Positions 8,054-15,632 of a DNA stretch of 27,792 nucleotides are shown piece by piece (positions within the stretch are counted from its first letter, which is position 1; every line of letters starts with the position of its first letter). A program made the position numbers and the translations under genes. The stretch spans positions 1 to 27,792 of the forward strand of contig CALKJX010000197.1 in assembly GCA_937995555.1 (NCBI GenBank). The letters are read 5' to 3'. The notes beneath the pieces are model-generated. The model worked only from the letters and a program-made list of their open reading frames with translations. It was not told the DNA's origin and made no database searches. The stretch is from an uncultured Elioraea sp. Its GTDB lineage: Bacteria > Pseudomonadota > Alphaproteobacteria > Acetobacterales > Acetobacteraceae.

Positions 8054-8082
8054 CGTTGCGGCGCGCGGCCAATCGCGCAACG
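8054..8082 (+). other. Inverted repeat in the gap before the RidA-family gene
   Basis: CGTTGCG (8054-8060) and CGCAACG (8076-8082) form a perfect 7-base stem around 15 bases. It lies in the 63-base gap after the second ATPase, the largest gap in the operon. No T-tract follows. It could be a processing or attenuation hairpin that sets the stoichiometry between ATPase and binding protein; that role is inference. Confidence 0.35.
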
Positions 8083-8111
8083 CTGAGGCCCGCGTGAGGT
8101 GAGGGGAACGT

Positions 8112-8576
8112 GTGAGCATCGCCGAACGACTGCGCCATCTCGGTCTCGTCCTGCCGCCGCCGCGCGCACCGGCCTTCGCCTATGTGCCGGTGGTGGTCGA
8201 GAACGGACTCGCCTGGGTATCGGGGCAGCTCCCCTGGGCGGGCGAGGGGTTGCGCGCCGCGGGCAAGGTCGGGGGTGCGGTCGATCCCGCGCTCGCAAAG
8301 GATTGCGCGCGCGACTGCGTCCTCAACGGGCTTGCCGTGCTGGCCGAGGCGATCGGCTCGCTCGACCGGGTGCGGCGGATCGTCAAGGTGGTCGGCTTCG
8401 TCGCCTCCGCCCCAGGCTTCAACGCGCAGCCCGCGGTGATCGACGCGGCCTCGACGCTGCTGGTCGAGATCTTCGGCGAGCGCGGGCGCCACGCCCGTTC
8501 GGCCGTCGGCGTCGCGGAACTGCCGCGCGACGTGCCGGTGGAGATCGAATTCGTCGCCGCGATCGACGCGGCCTGA
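8112..8576 (+). CDS. RidA/YjgF family protein (putative enamine/imine deaminase)
   Basis: The 154-residue product fits the RidA/YER057c/UK114 family, whose best-studied members hydrolyse reactive enamines/imines to keto acids and ammonia in the cytoplasm as trimers. Family landmarks are visible: VSGQLPW, the long helix with NGLAVLAEAIGSLDRVRRIVK, and HARSAVGVAELPRDVPVEIE, in which the Arg aligns with the carboxylate-binding Arg105 of E. coli RidA. It belongs to the longer subgroup with an N-terminal extension (IAERLRHLGLVLPPP). The start is GTG 8112, preceded by GAGGGGAA. Its place in a transport and catabolic operon suggests that a pathway intermediate is an imine, or that it acts as a hydrolase of a related compound; not all family members are deaminases. 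Confidence 0.9.
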   Translation: MSIAERLRHLGLVLPPPRAPAFAYVPVVVENGLAWVSGQLPWAGEGLRAAGKVGGAVDPALAKDCARDCVLNGLAVLAEAIGSLDRVRRIVKVVGFVASAPGFNAQPAVIDAASTLLVEIFGERGRHARSAVGVAELPRDVPVEIEFVAAIDAA

Positions 8577-8599
8577 GCAACGCACGAAGGAGGAACGCG

Positions 8600-10183
8600 A
8601 TGACAGGGTTCACGATCGGTCGACGCGAGACACTGCTCGCCGGCCTCGCCATCGCCGCGCTGCCGCGGCTGGCGCACGCGAACGATGATCTGCTTTACGG
8701 CCCGGCCGATCCGCAGGCCCGGCGCGGCGGGCGCGTGACCGTCGGTTCGCTGGTCGAGCCGCCCGCACTTGATCCGTTCCGCCAGGCGGCGGATGCGCGC
8801 ATCCGCGTCTCGGTGCTCATGTACCAGGGCCTGTTCTTCGAGGATCAGTCCGGTGTCGCGCGACCGCTGCTCGCGCGTGGCGCGGAGGTCTCGTCCGACG
8901 GGCTCGCCTGGACCTTCCCCCTGCGCGAGGGCGTGAAGTTCCACACCGGTGCGACCATGACCTCGGCTGACGTGAAGTACAGCTACGACTTCCTGCGCGA
9001 TCCGCGAAACGGTTCGCCGGGTGCGGGCGACCTCTCCTCGGTCGCGGCGATCGAGGCGCCTAACCCGTCCACCGTCGTGTTCCGCCTGTCGCGTCCGAAC
9101 GCGGCGCTGCCGATGACGCTGACCAACAAGTATGGCGCGGTCGTTCCGTCCGGGTTCTTCAACGATCCGAATTCGGGTACGCGCATGAACGAGGTCTCGG
9201 TCGGCACCGGCCCCTTCAGGCTGCGCAGCTTCCGGCCGAACTCGGCGATTGTGATGGAGCGCTTCGCGGATTACTGGCAATCGGGCCAGCCCTATCTCGA
9301 CGAGATCACCTTCGCGGTGATGCCCAACAGCGCGGCCATGGCGGTGGCGTTGCAGGCACGGCGCATCGATCTCGCGGTGTTCTCGCGCCCGCAGGACACC
9401 CAGCCGCTGGAGCGCGTGGCCGGACTGGAGGTGAAGCGCTGGCCTTCGCTCGGACAGCGCTCGCTCGATCTCGACTGCAACTACGGTCCGCTCAAGGACG
9501 CGCGGGTGCGGCGCGCGATCGCGCTCTCGATCGACAAGAAGACGGTGATGGACGCGTCGATTGCCGGCTACGGGACGGTAATCGGCACCATGGTCGCCGG
9601 CATGCAGGAGACCTGGGGCGTGCCGCTCGACCGGCTGCCGAACCAGCGGGTCGATCTCGATCGGGCCAGGCGCCTGCTCGCGGAAGCGGGGTATCCGGAC
9701 GGGTTCGAGATCGATCTGACCACGATTATCGGCTATGACTGGATGGATCCCGCGGCGCTGACCATCGCCGAACAGCTTCGCCGCGTGGGCATCCGCGCCA
9801 ACATCAGGCGCGTCGAGCTCGGCGTCTGGATCCGCAACTTCCGCGCCCGCGAGATGGGCTTCACCTTCAACGACTGGGGCACCACACCGGACCCGAGCCT
9901 GCTGTTCTATCGCCACTTCCGCGCCGCACCCCAGGGCGCGGATTTCCGCAACTGGAACAACGAGAAGGCGAGCGCGCTGCTCGATCGCGGCCAGGAAGTC
10001 TCCGACCCGGCCGAGCGCAAGCGCATCTACACCGAGTTCCAGATGCTGCTCGCCGAGGAGGTGCCGACCATCATGCTGTTCTCGGCGGATCTGCTGACGG
10101 TCAACACGACCCGGTTGCGCAACTATCGGCAGCACGGCACGGGCTGGTATTTCGGGCTCGCCAAGGCCTGGGCCGCGTCCTGA
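8600..10183 (+). CDS. ABC importer periplasmic substrate-binding protein (SBP_bac_5, DppA/OppA type)
   Basis: This 527-residue binding protein delivers solute to the importer. It has an N-terminal export signal with a twin-arginine-like start (IGRRETLLAGLAIAALPRL) and a likely cleavage after AHA at residue 27. The mature part has family landmarks: VGSLVEPPALDPFRQ, LMYQGLFF, the WTFPLREGVKFHTGA block, DVKYSYDFLRDP, GTGPFRLRSF, and ARRLLAEAGYPDGFEIDL near the C-terminal lobe. The start follows a strong AAGGAGGA site. Length fits the usual 500-550. Cluster 5 binding proteins bind peptides, nickel, opines, sugars and other solutes, so the ligand remains open. Confidence 0.93.
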   Translation: MTGFTIGRRETLLAGLAIAALPRLAHANDDLLYGPADPQARRGGRVTVGSLVEPPALDPFRQAADARIRVSVLMYQGLFFEDQSGVARPLLARGAEVSSDGLAWTFPLREGVKFHTGATMTSADVKYSYDFLRDPRNGSPGAGDLSSVAAIEAPNPSTVVFRLSRPNAALPMTLTNKYGAVVPSGFFNDPNSGTRMNEVSVGTGPFRLRSFRPNSAIVMERFADYWQSGQPYLDEITFAVMPNSAAMAVALQARRIDLAVFSRPQDTQPLERVAGLEVKRWPSLGQRSLDLDCNYGPLKDARVRRAIALSIDKKTVMDASIAGYGTVIGTMVAGMQETWGVPLDRLPNQRVDLDRARRLLAEAGYPDGFEIDLTTIIGYDWMDPAALTIAEQLRRVGIRANIRRVELGVWIRNFRAREMGFTFNDWGTTPDPSLLFYRHFRAAPQGADFRNWNNEKASALLDRGQEVSDPAERKRIYTEFQMLLAEEVPTIMLFSADLLTVNTTRLRNYRQHGTGWYFGLAKAWAAS

Positions 10184-10196
10184 CACGCGACGCCCC

Positions 10197-11141
10197 ATGG
10201 CGGTGATGCTCGCGCGGCGGCTGGGTTCGGCCGCCGCGGCCGCGTTCCTCTCGGCGCTGGCGGTCTTCCTGCTGATGCGCGCGGTACCGGGCGACATCGT
10301 CGGCCAGATGCTCGGCCAGTCCGGCACCGACCGCTCGGCGGAGGCGGCGCTGCGCGCGTTCTTCGGTCTCGACCGGCCGATGCACGCGCAGTTCCTGGAC
10401 TGGCTCGGCCGCACGCTGACCGGCGATCTCGGCCGGTCCTGGTACCAGGGGCGCGCGGTCACGGCGATGATCGCCGAGGCGTTCGGCGTGACGCTTCAGC
10501 TCGCGCTGTTCACCCTCGCGGTCTCGACGCTGATCGGCGTGCCGCTGGGGATGCTCGCCGGCATCCGCGAGGGCACGCGGCTCGACACCGCGATCCAGAC
10601 CTTCAACCTGCTCGGGCTCTCCGCGCCCGTGTTCTGGGTCGGGCTGATGCTGCTGGTCGGTGCTTCGGCCTTCCTCGGCTGGTCGCCCCCCTTCATCTAT
10701 CGCGACTTCGCCGACGATCCCGGCGAGAACCTCGCGATCATGCTGCTGCCGGTGATCAGCCTGGCGATCCTCCAGGCCGCCGCCTACAGCCAGTTCGTGC
10801 GCGGGCTGATGGTGACGGAGCTGCGGCGCGAGCATATCCGCACCGCGATCGCCAAGGGACTGACGCCACGCGAGATCTACTTCAAGCATGCGCTGCGCAA
10901 CGTGCTGATCCCGCTCACCACCTTCATGGGGCTGATCCTGGTGCAGATCCTGGGCGGGGTGGTGGTGATCGAGTCGTTGTTCTCGCTGCCGGGGCTCGGC
11001 CGGCTGATTCTCTCGGGACTGCAGGGCCGCGACTATCCGGTGGTGCAAGGTGCGCTGCTGTTCGTCGTGCTGATCGCGATCGGCATCAACCTGCTGGTTG
11101 ATCTGCTCTATGCGGTGATCGACCCGAGGCTCCGGCCGTGA
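10197..11141 (+). CDS. ABC importer permease (DppB/OppB-like)
   Basis: A 314-residue inner-membrane permease with about six transmembrane helices. The first helix is near residues 5-27, followed by the usual long periplasmic segment containing FFGLDRPMHAQFLDWLGRTL and GDLGRSW. The EAA-type coupling loop is EHIRTAIAKGLTPREIYFKH, which contacts the ATPases, and the C-terminus reads GVVVIESLFSLPGLGRL, a hallmark of DppB. The ATG at 10197 is 13 bases after the binding-protein stop, with no strong Shine-Dalgarno sequence. The stop overlaps the GTG start of the second permease. Confidence 0.93.
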   Translation: MAVMLARRLGSAAAAAFLSALAVFLLMRAVPGDIVGQMLGQSGTDRSAEAALRAFFGLDRPMHAQFLDWLGRTLTGDLGRSWYQGRAVTAMIAEAFGVTLQLALFTLAVSTLIGVPLGMLAGIREGTRLDTAIQTFNLLGLSAPVFWVGLMLLVGASAFLGWSPPFIYRDFADDPGENLAIMLLPVISLAILQAAAYSQFVRGLMVTELRREHIRTAIAKGLTPREIYFKHALRNVLIPLTTFMGLILVQILGGVVVIESLFSLPGLGRLILSGLQGRDYPVVQGALLFVVLIAIGINLLVDLLYAVIDPRLRP

Positions 11142-11965
11142 TCGCCGCACCTGCAATCGCCGGCACGCGGCTTACGCCGGGGCTCGCGCTGAGCCTGCTC
11201 CTGCTCGCGGCCTTCGCGGTGCTGATCGTGGTACCTGGGCTGGTCGCGGTGCAGTCGCCCTACGATGTCGATCCGTCACGCGCGCTTCAGGCACCGTCGG
11301 CCCAGCATCTGTTCGGCACCGACGATGTCGGCCGCGACGTGTTCGCGCGCATCATCCACGGCACGCGTGTGACGCTTGGACTGGTCGCCGGGTCGCTGCT
11401 GCTCTCGGCGCTGATCGGCGGCGGACTTGGCGTCGTGGCGGGCTACGCCGGCGGCTGGTTCGATCTCGCTGCGGGACGGTTCGCCGACATGATCCTGACC
11501 TTCCCGCCCATCATCGCCGGCGTCGTGATCACCGGCGTGCTCGGCCAGGGAGCGGGCAATCTCGTGCTGGCGCTCGCCGTCGTGTATCTGCCGACCTTCT
11601 TCCGCATCGCGCGCTCGGGGGCCTTGTCCGAGGCCGCGCGCACCTATGTCGAGGCGGCGCGTGCGCTCGGATTTCCGGAATGGAACATCCTGCTGCGCCA
11701 GGTGCTGCCGAACGTGCTGCCACTGGTGGTGCTGCAATACGTGATCCTGTTCCCGCTGGCACTCCAGATCCAGGCAGCACTGGGCTTTCTCGGCCTCGGG
11801 GTCGCGCCACCGACGCCCGATTGGGGTGCGACACTCGAGCAGGGCAAGAACTTCATCCTCGTCGCGTGGTGGCTGTCGTTCTGGCCGGGCCTGTTCCTGC
11901 TGGCCTCGGCCGTCGCCGTGACGGTGCTCGGGCGCGCGCTGCGTGACCGGCTTGGAGGGGACTGA
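11138..11965 (+). CDS. ABC importer permease (DppC/OppC-like)
   Basis: The partner permease, 275 residues, again with about six membrane helices. The DppC hallmark HLFGTDDVGRDVFARIIHG is at residues ~52-70, and the coupling loop is TYVEAARALGFPEWNILLRQ followed by LPNVLPLVV. LGFLGLGVAPPTPDWG near the C-terminus is also diagnostic. It starts with GTG 11138 in a GTGA overlap with the first permease, so the two are translationally coupled. The N-terminal extra domain seen in some OppC proteins is short here. Confidence 0.93.
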   Translation: MIAAPAIAGTRLTPGLALSLLLLAAFAVLIVVPGLVAVQSPYDVDPSRALQAPSAQHLFGTDDVGRDVFARIIHGTRVTLGLVAGSLLLSALIGGGLGVVAGYAGGWFDLAAGRFADMILTFPPIIAGVVITGVLGQGAGNLVLALAVVYLPTFFRIARSGALSEAARTYVEAARALGFPEWNILLRQVLPNVLPLVVLQYVILFPLALQIQAALGFLGLGVAPPTPDWGATLEQGKNFILVAWWLSFWPGLFLLASAVAVTVLGRALRDRLGGD

Positions 11966-11968
11966 CGC

Positions 11969-12598
11969 ATGACGATCGCGTTTGCCGCGACCGAGGACGT
12001 GATCACGCCCGGCCAGTGCCTCGACCTGAAGCCGGCCGCACGCGCCCTCTACATGCGGCGTGGCCGGGCTGTCATTGCGCATGACGGTACCGAGACGATC
12101 CTGACTGAGGACGACTGTACCCTGATCGTCGGCGCAGCCACGCTGACGGGCGATGGTGTTGTCTGGGGCTACGAGGTCACGCGCGATCCGGCGGCACCCG
12201 CCCCTCAGCGCACGGTGCTGCACGTGAGGCTGCCACGCGATCCGAACGCGCCCATGCTGCTGCGCGCCGATCGCGTGGACTTCCCGCCGGGCGCCGTGAC
12301 CCCGCGCCACGGCCACGCCGGGCCGGGCATCCGCCGCCTGCTCGCCGGCCGGCTGTTCGCCGAGATCGGCGAGACGCATCGCCGCATTGATGCGGGCGAG
12401 GCGTGGTTCGAGTCCGGCCTGGAGCCCGTGGTCGGACACAACATCGCCCCGGCGAGCGCGTTCGTCCGCTGCATGGTGCTCGATCCCGATCTGCTCGGCC
12501 GGCCGACCTTCCGTGCCGCCTCGCCGGAGGACGCTGCCAAGCCGCGCGCGGTCGGCTACCGCCAGTTCTTCGATACGATCATCACCCTGCCGCACTGA
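11969..12598 (+). CDS. Cupin-domain protein
   Basis: The 209-residue protein is predicted to be a beta-barrel with two cupin-like halves. The second half carries the motif-1 pattern G-x5-H-x-H (GAVTPRHGHAG, His114 and His116) and a motif-2 His157 (PVVGHNI), enough for a metal site, but the usual motif-1 Glu is replaced. The first half (residues 1-85) lacks the His residues. It begins 4 bases after the second permease stop, with GGAGGGGAC upstream. Relatives are annotated only as cupins, so a function in the pathway (isomerase, dioxygenase or sensor) cannot be assigned. Confidence 0.75.
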   Translation: MTIAFAATEDVITPGQCLDLKPAARALYMRRGRAVIAHDGTETILTEDDCTLIVGAATLTGDGVVWGYEVTRDPAAPAPQRTVLHVRLPRDPNAPMLLRADRVDFPPGAVTPRHGHAGPGIRRLLAGRLFAEIGETHRRIDAGEAWFESGLEPVVGHNIAPASAFVRCMVLDPDLLGRPTFRAASPEDAAKPRAVGYRQFFDTIITLPH

Positions 12599-12608
12599 AG
12601 GATCCGTG

Positions 12609-13478
12609 ATGCCCGACACAGCGAGGCTCTGGCACGGATTGGCGCCGGAGGAACACGAGGCGCAGTACAATCCGCGCGCCGCGGTGGCCGACTTCGCCGC
12701 CTGCCAGGCGCGGCACCAGGCGTGGAGCGCGGCAGCGGCTTTGCGTCTGACCGCCATACGCGACGTCGCCTATGCCGAGGGGGCGCTTCGCAATCTCGAC
12801 ATCTATCCGGTGCCGGGCGTGTCGCATGCGCCCGTGCATCTGTTCTTCCATGGCGGCTACTGGCGTGCGCAGGACAAGGCGAACTTCGCCTTCGTCGCCG
12901 AGGCGCTGGTCGCGAGCGGGAGCCTCGCGGTGATCGCCAACTACCCGCTCTGCCCGGCCGTGACACTCGACGATGTGGTCGCCGCCGCGCGCGATGCGGT
13001 CGCCTGGACGCATCGCCTTATCGCACGATACGGCGGCGACCCGTCACGGCTGACCGTGTCGGGTCACTCCGCCGGCGCGCATCTCACCGCCGCCGCGCTC
13101 GCCGAGGACTGGCCCGCGCGCGGCCTGCCCGCCGATGTCGTCGGCCGCGCGGTGATGATCAGCGGCATCTTCGATCCCGTACCGGCGATCGGCACCAGCG
13201 TGAACGCCGACATCCGCCTCACACCGGAGCTCGCCGCGCGGCACGACTTCGAGCGCATTGCGCCGCGTCTCCTCTGCCAGGCCTGGATCGTCGCCGGCGG
13301 GCGTGAGCCGTGACACTGGATCGACCAGTCGTTCCGGTACGCTCAGCACCTGCGCCGGCATGGCGGCGATCCCGGCGTGCTGGTGGTGCCCGGCCGGCAC
13401 CATTTCGATATCCTCGACTTGGTCCGCGACGAGACGAGCGAGCTCGGCCGGATCATGCGCGGAAGGGCGTGGGCATGA
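12609..13478 (+). pseudogene. Alpha/beta hydrolase (kynurenine formamidase-like) interrupted by an in-frame TGA
   Basis: The intact frame would encode 289 residues; a TGA at 13311-13313 stops it after residue 234. The upstream part has the oxyanion motif HGGYWR (81-86) and the nucleophile elbow SGHSAGAH with Ser154, as in kynurenine-formamidase-like arylformamidases and carbamate or amide hydrolases. The same frame continues past the TGA with HWIDQSFRYAQHL and GRHHFDILDLV, where the catalytic His (likely His265) sits, and ends at TGA 13476-13478. That last stop overlaps the next gene's ATG as ATGA, as in the rest of the operon, so the original gene extended to 13478. The stop is consistent with a single transition from CGA or TGG. 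The truncated product would lack the triad His and probably be inactive. A sequencing error or stop-codon readthrough remain possible; no selenocysteine logic applies. Confidence 0.85.
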
Positions 13479-14530
13479 GCGAGCCGATCCGGATACCCGC
13501 CGAGACCCTGCAACGCTTCACCGCCGCGCTGTTCGCCGCCGAGGGGGTGCCGCAGGCATCCGCCGAACGCATCGCCGAGTGCCTGGTTCTGGCCGACCTG
13601 CGCGGCGTCTCCACGCACGGGGTGTTCCGCGTCGCGACCTATCTGAAGCGGCTGCGGCTCGGCCTGTTCGAGCCGAACCCGGCGATCGTGGTCGAGCGCG
13701 TGGCGCCGGCGATGGCGGCGATCGACGGCGGCAACGGCTTCGGCATGATCGTCGCCACCCGCGCGATGGACGAGGCGATCGCGATCGCGCGCGAAACGGG
13801 CATCGGCATGGCGGCGGTGCGCCGCTCGACCCATTTCGGCATGGCGGCGTGCTACCCGATGCAGGCGGTCGCCGCCGGCATGATCGGCATCGTCTACACC
13901 AATGCCTCGCCCGCACTGCCGCCGTGGGGCGGGCGCGCACCGTTCTTCGGCACCTCGCCCATGGCCTATGGCGTGCCGGCGGGCGAGGAGGAGCCGTTCC
14001 TGCTCGACATGGCGATGACGGTGCTCGCGCGGGGCAACGTCTTTGTCGCCAAGAGCAAGGGCGAGCGCATTCCCGAAGGCCTCGCGCTCGATGCCGAGGG
14101 CCGCCCGACCACCGATCCGGACGCGTTCCTCGCCGGCGGCTCGATGCTCGCCTTCGGCGGCGTGAAGGGGGCAAGCCTGTCGTTCCTGATGGACATTCTC
14201 GGCGGCGTGCTGACAGGAGCCGCCTTTGCCGGTCAGGTCGGCAATCCGCATATGGATTTCGACCGGCCGCAGGGTACGGGGCACCTGCTGCTCGCGATCG
14301 ACCCGGCGCGGCTGATGCCGATCGAGATGTTCCGTGCGCGCATGGACCACCTGATCCGCGAGGTGAAGCGCCAGCCGCGCGCCGCAGACGTCGACGAGAT
14401 CCTGATCCCCGGGGAGCGCGAGGCGCGGCGGATGCGCGATACCCTGCGCGACGGCATCCCGCTCGGGCCGGAACTGGTCGCGGCGCTGCGCGCGGAGGCC
14501 GAGAAGACGGGTCTGGCAGCGCCGTTCTGA
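13475..14530 (+). CDS. LDH2/MDH2 (YlbC/AllD/DpkA) family NAD(P)-dependent oxidoreductase
   Basis: The 351-residue product belongs to the Ldh_2 family, a fold distinct from classical lactate/malate dehydrogenases. Members include sulfolactate, ureidoglycolate and 2,3-diketogulonate oxidoreductases and the imine reductase DpkA. Visible signatures are DLRGVSTHGVFR (Arg43, His48), the active-site segment RSTHFGMAACYP (His120), the YTNASPALPPWGG and FFGTSPMAYGVP loops, and GVKGASLSFLMDILGG. The ATG at 13475 overlaps the hydrolase stop (ATGA) and follows GGAAGGG. As last gene of the run it may reduce or oxidise a 2-keto/2-hydroxy acid or a cyclic imine; the RidA neighbour makes the imine reading attractive, but the sequence cannot decide it. 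Confidence 0.9.
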   Translation: MSEPIRIPAETLQRFTAALFAAEGVPQASAERIAECLVLADLRGVSTHGVFRVATYLKRLRLGLFEPNPAIVVERVAPAMAAIDGGNGFGMIVATRAMDEAIAIARETGIGMAAVRRSTHFGMAACYPMQAVAAGMIGIVYTNASPALPPWGGRAPFFGTSPMAYGVPAGEEEPFLLDMAMTVLARGNVFVAKSKGERIPEGLALDAEGRPTTDPDAFLAGGSMLAFGGVKGASLSFLMDILGGVLTGAAFAGQVGNPHMDFDRPQGTGHLLLAIDPARLMPIEMFRARMDHLIREVKRQPRAADVDEILIPGEREARRMRDTLRDGIPLGPELVAALRAEAEKTGLAAPF

Positions 14531-14533
14531 CGA

Positions 14534-15625
14534 CTACCCGGCGAACACCTTCGCCGGCACGAACACCTGGCCATCCATGATCTTGCGTGCGGTGCGGATC
14601 ACGCCGCCGCCGACCACGTCCATCGCCGCCCCCTGGCCGCGCGTGGCCAGCGCCACCTCGAACACACCGGAGGGGTGCTCGACCACGACGAGACGATCAT
14701 CGCCCGGCGGACGCAGTGCGATCCCGTCGGCGACCGAGCCCTCCATCACCGCGCAGGTGGAGACGCAGATCGCACCCGTGACCGCATGCGCGGCATGGGT
14801 CTTGTGGGGGACGAAGTAGCGCGAGGTCACCGCCCCCCCGTGCCGCGGTGGCGCCAGGATTGCCGCCTTCGGGATCACCTTGTCGGACACGTCGCCGAGC
14901 CCCATGCGCTGCCCGGCCTCGCGCCGCAGCGCTTCCAGCCGCGCGAAGAAGTGCCGATCCGCGTCGAGCTCCTGCGGCGTCTCGTAGCCGGTCTTGCCGA
15001 GATCGGACGCGCGGAAGATCACCATCGGCATCGCGACATCGATCAGGGTCGCCGGCACGCCGTCGATCAGTTCCTGCGGCTTGCCGGTCGGCAGCAGGCC
15101 CGCGGTCTTGGAGCCGACGATGTCGGCGAAGTTGAGCCGCACCGGCGCCGCCGTGCCCGGCACGCCGTCGATCGCGACGTCGCCGGTGTAGCGTACCCGC
15201 CCGCCCGGCGTCTGGATGATCGCCTCGATCCGGCTCTCGGTGTTGACGTTGTAGACCATCACGCGGGTCAAACCGTCTTCGGCATTCACCATGCCGCGCT
15301 CGATCGCGAAGGGACCGACGCCGGCGAGCATGTTGCCGCAGGACGGGTTGGTGTCGACCAGCGCCTTCTCCACCGAGACCTGGGCGAACAGGTAATCGAC
15401 ATCGACGCCCGGCCGCGACGAGGGTGAGACCATCGCCACCTTGCTGGTCAGCGTATCGGCACCGCCGAGCCCGTCGATCTGGCGCGGATCGGGCGAGCCC
15501 ATCGCCGCAAGCAGCACGCGGTCGCGCGTGGCGGTGTCAGCGGGCAGGTCGGCGAGGCGGAAATACGGCCCGCGCGAGGTCCCGCCCCGCATGAACAGGC
15601 AGGGAATTGCGACGAGATCGTCCAT
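14534..15625 (-). CDS. PrpF family protein (4-oxalomesaconate tautomerase/aconitate isomerase-like)
   Basis: This 363-residue protein has the two-domain diaminopimelate-epimerase-like fold of PrpF, which isomerises unsaturated di- and tricarboxylates (2-methylaconitate, 4-oxalomesaconate, itaconyl-type compounds). The family N-terminus MRGGTSRGPYF is present, as are Lys62 (in LTSKVAMV) and Cys96 (in NPSCGNMLAGVGPFA), spaced 34 residues apart like the key Lys73 and Cys107 of Shewanella PrpF. The C-terminal part has a second Cys-containing segment and GSVADGIA. The start at 15625 follows GAGG and lies 7 bases after the tctA-like stop; upstream in-frame ATG 15679 would overlap that gene. Co-occurrence with a tricarboxylate transporter fits an aconitate- or oxalomesaconate-like substrate. 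No prpB/C/D genes are near, arguing against the methylcitrate cycle. Confidence 0.88.
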   Translation of the reverse strand: MDDLVAIPCLFMRGGTSRGPYFRLADLPADTATRDRVLLAAMGSPDPRQIDGLGGADTLTSKVAMVSPSSRPGVDVDYLFAQVSVEKALVDTNPSCGNMLAGVGPFAIERGMVNAEDGLTRVMVYNVNTESRIEAIIQTPGGRVRYTGDVAIDGVPGTAAPVRLNFADIVGSKTAGLLPTGKPQELIDGVPATLIDVAMPMVIFRASDLGKTGYETPQELDADRHFFARLEALRREAGQRMGLGDVSDKVIPKAAILAPPRHGGAVTSRYFVPHKTHAAHAVTGAICVSTCAVMEGSVADGIALRPPGDDRLVVVEHPSGVFEVALATRGQGAAMDVVGGGVIRTARKIMDGQVFVPAKVFAG

Positions 15626-15632
15626 GCAATCC

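Noticed and set aside
8180..10462. Minus-strand open frame of 760 codons opposite the binding protein
   Set aside because: Antisense to the ridA-like, binding-protein and permease genes, all with clear family motifs; no recognisable domain in the antisense product.
13311..13313. Selenocysteine at the hydrolase TGA
   Set aside because: Hydrolases of this family use Ser-Asp/Glu-His, not Sec, the position is not catalytic, and no bacterial SECIS hairpin is evident directly after the codon. A nonsense mutation or sequencing error fits better.
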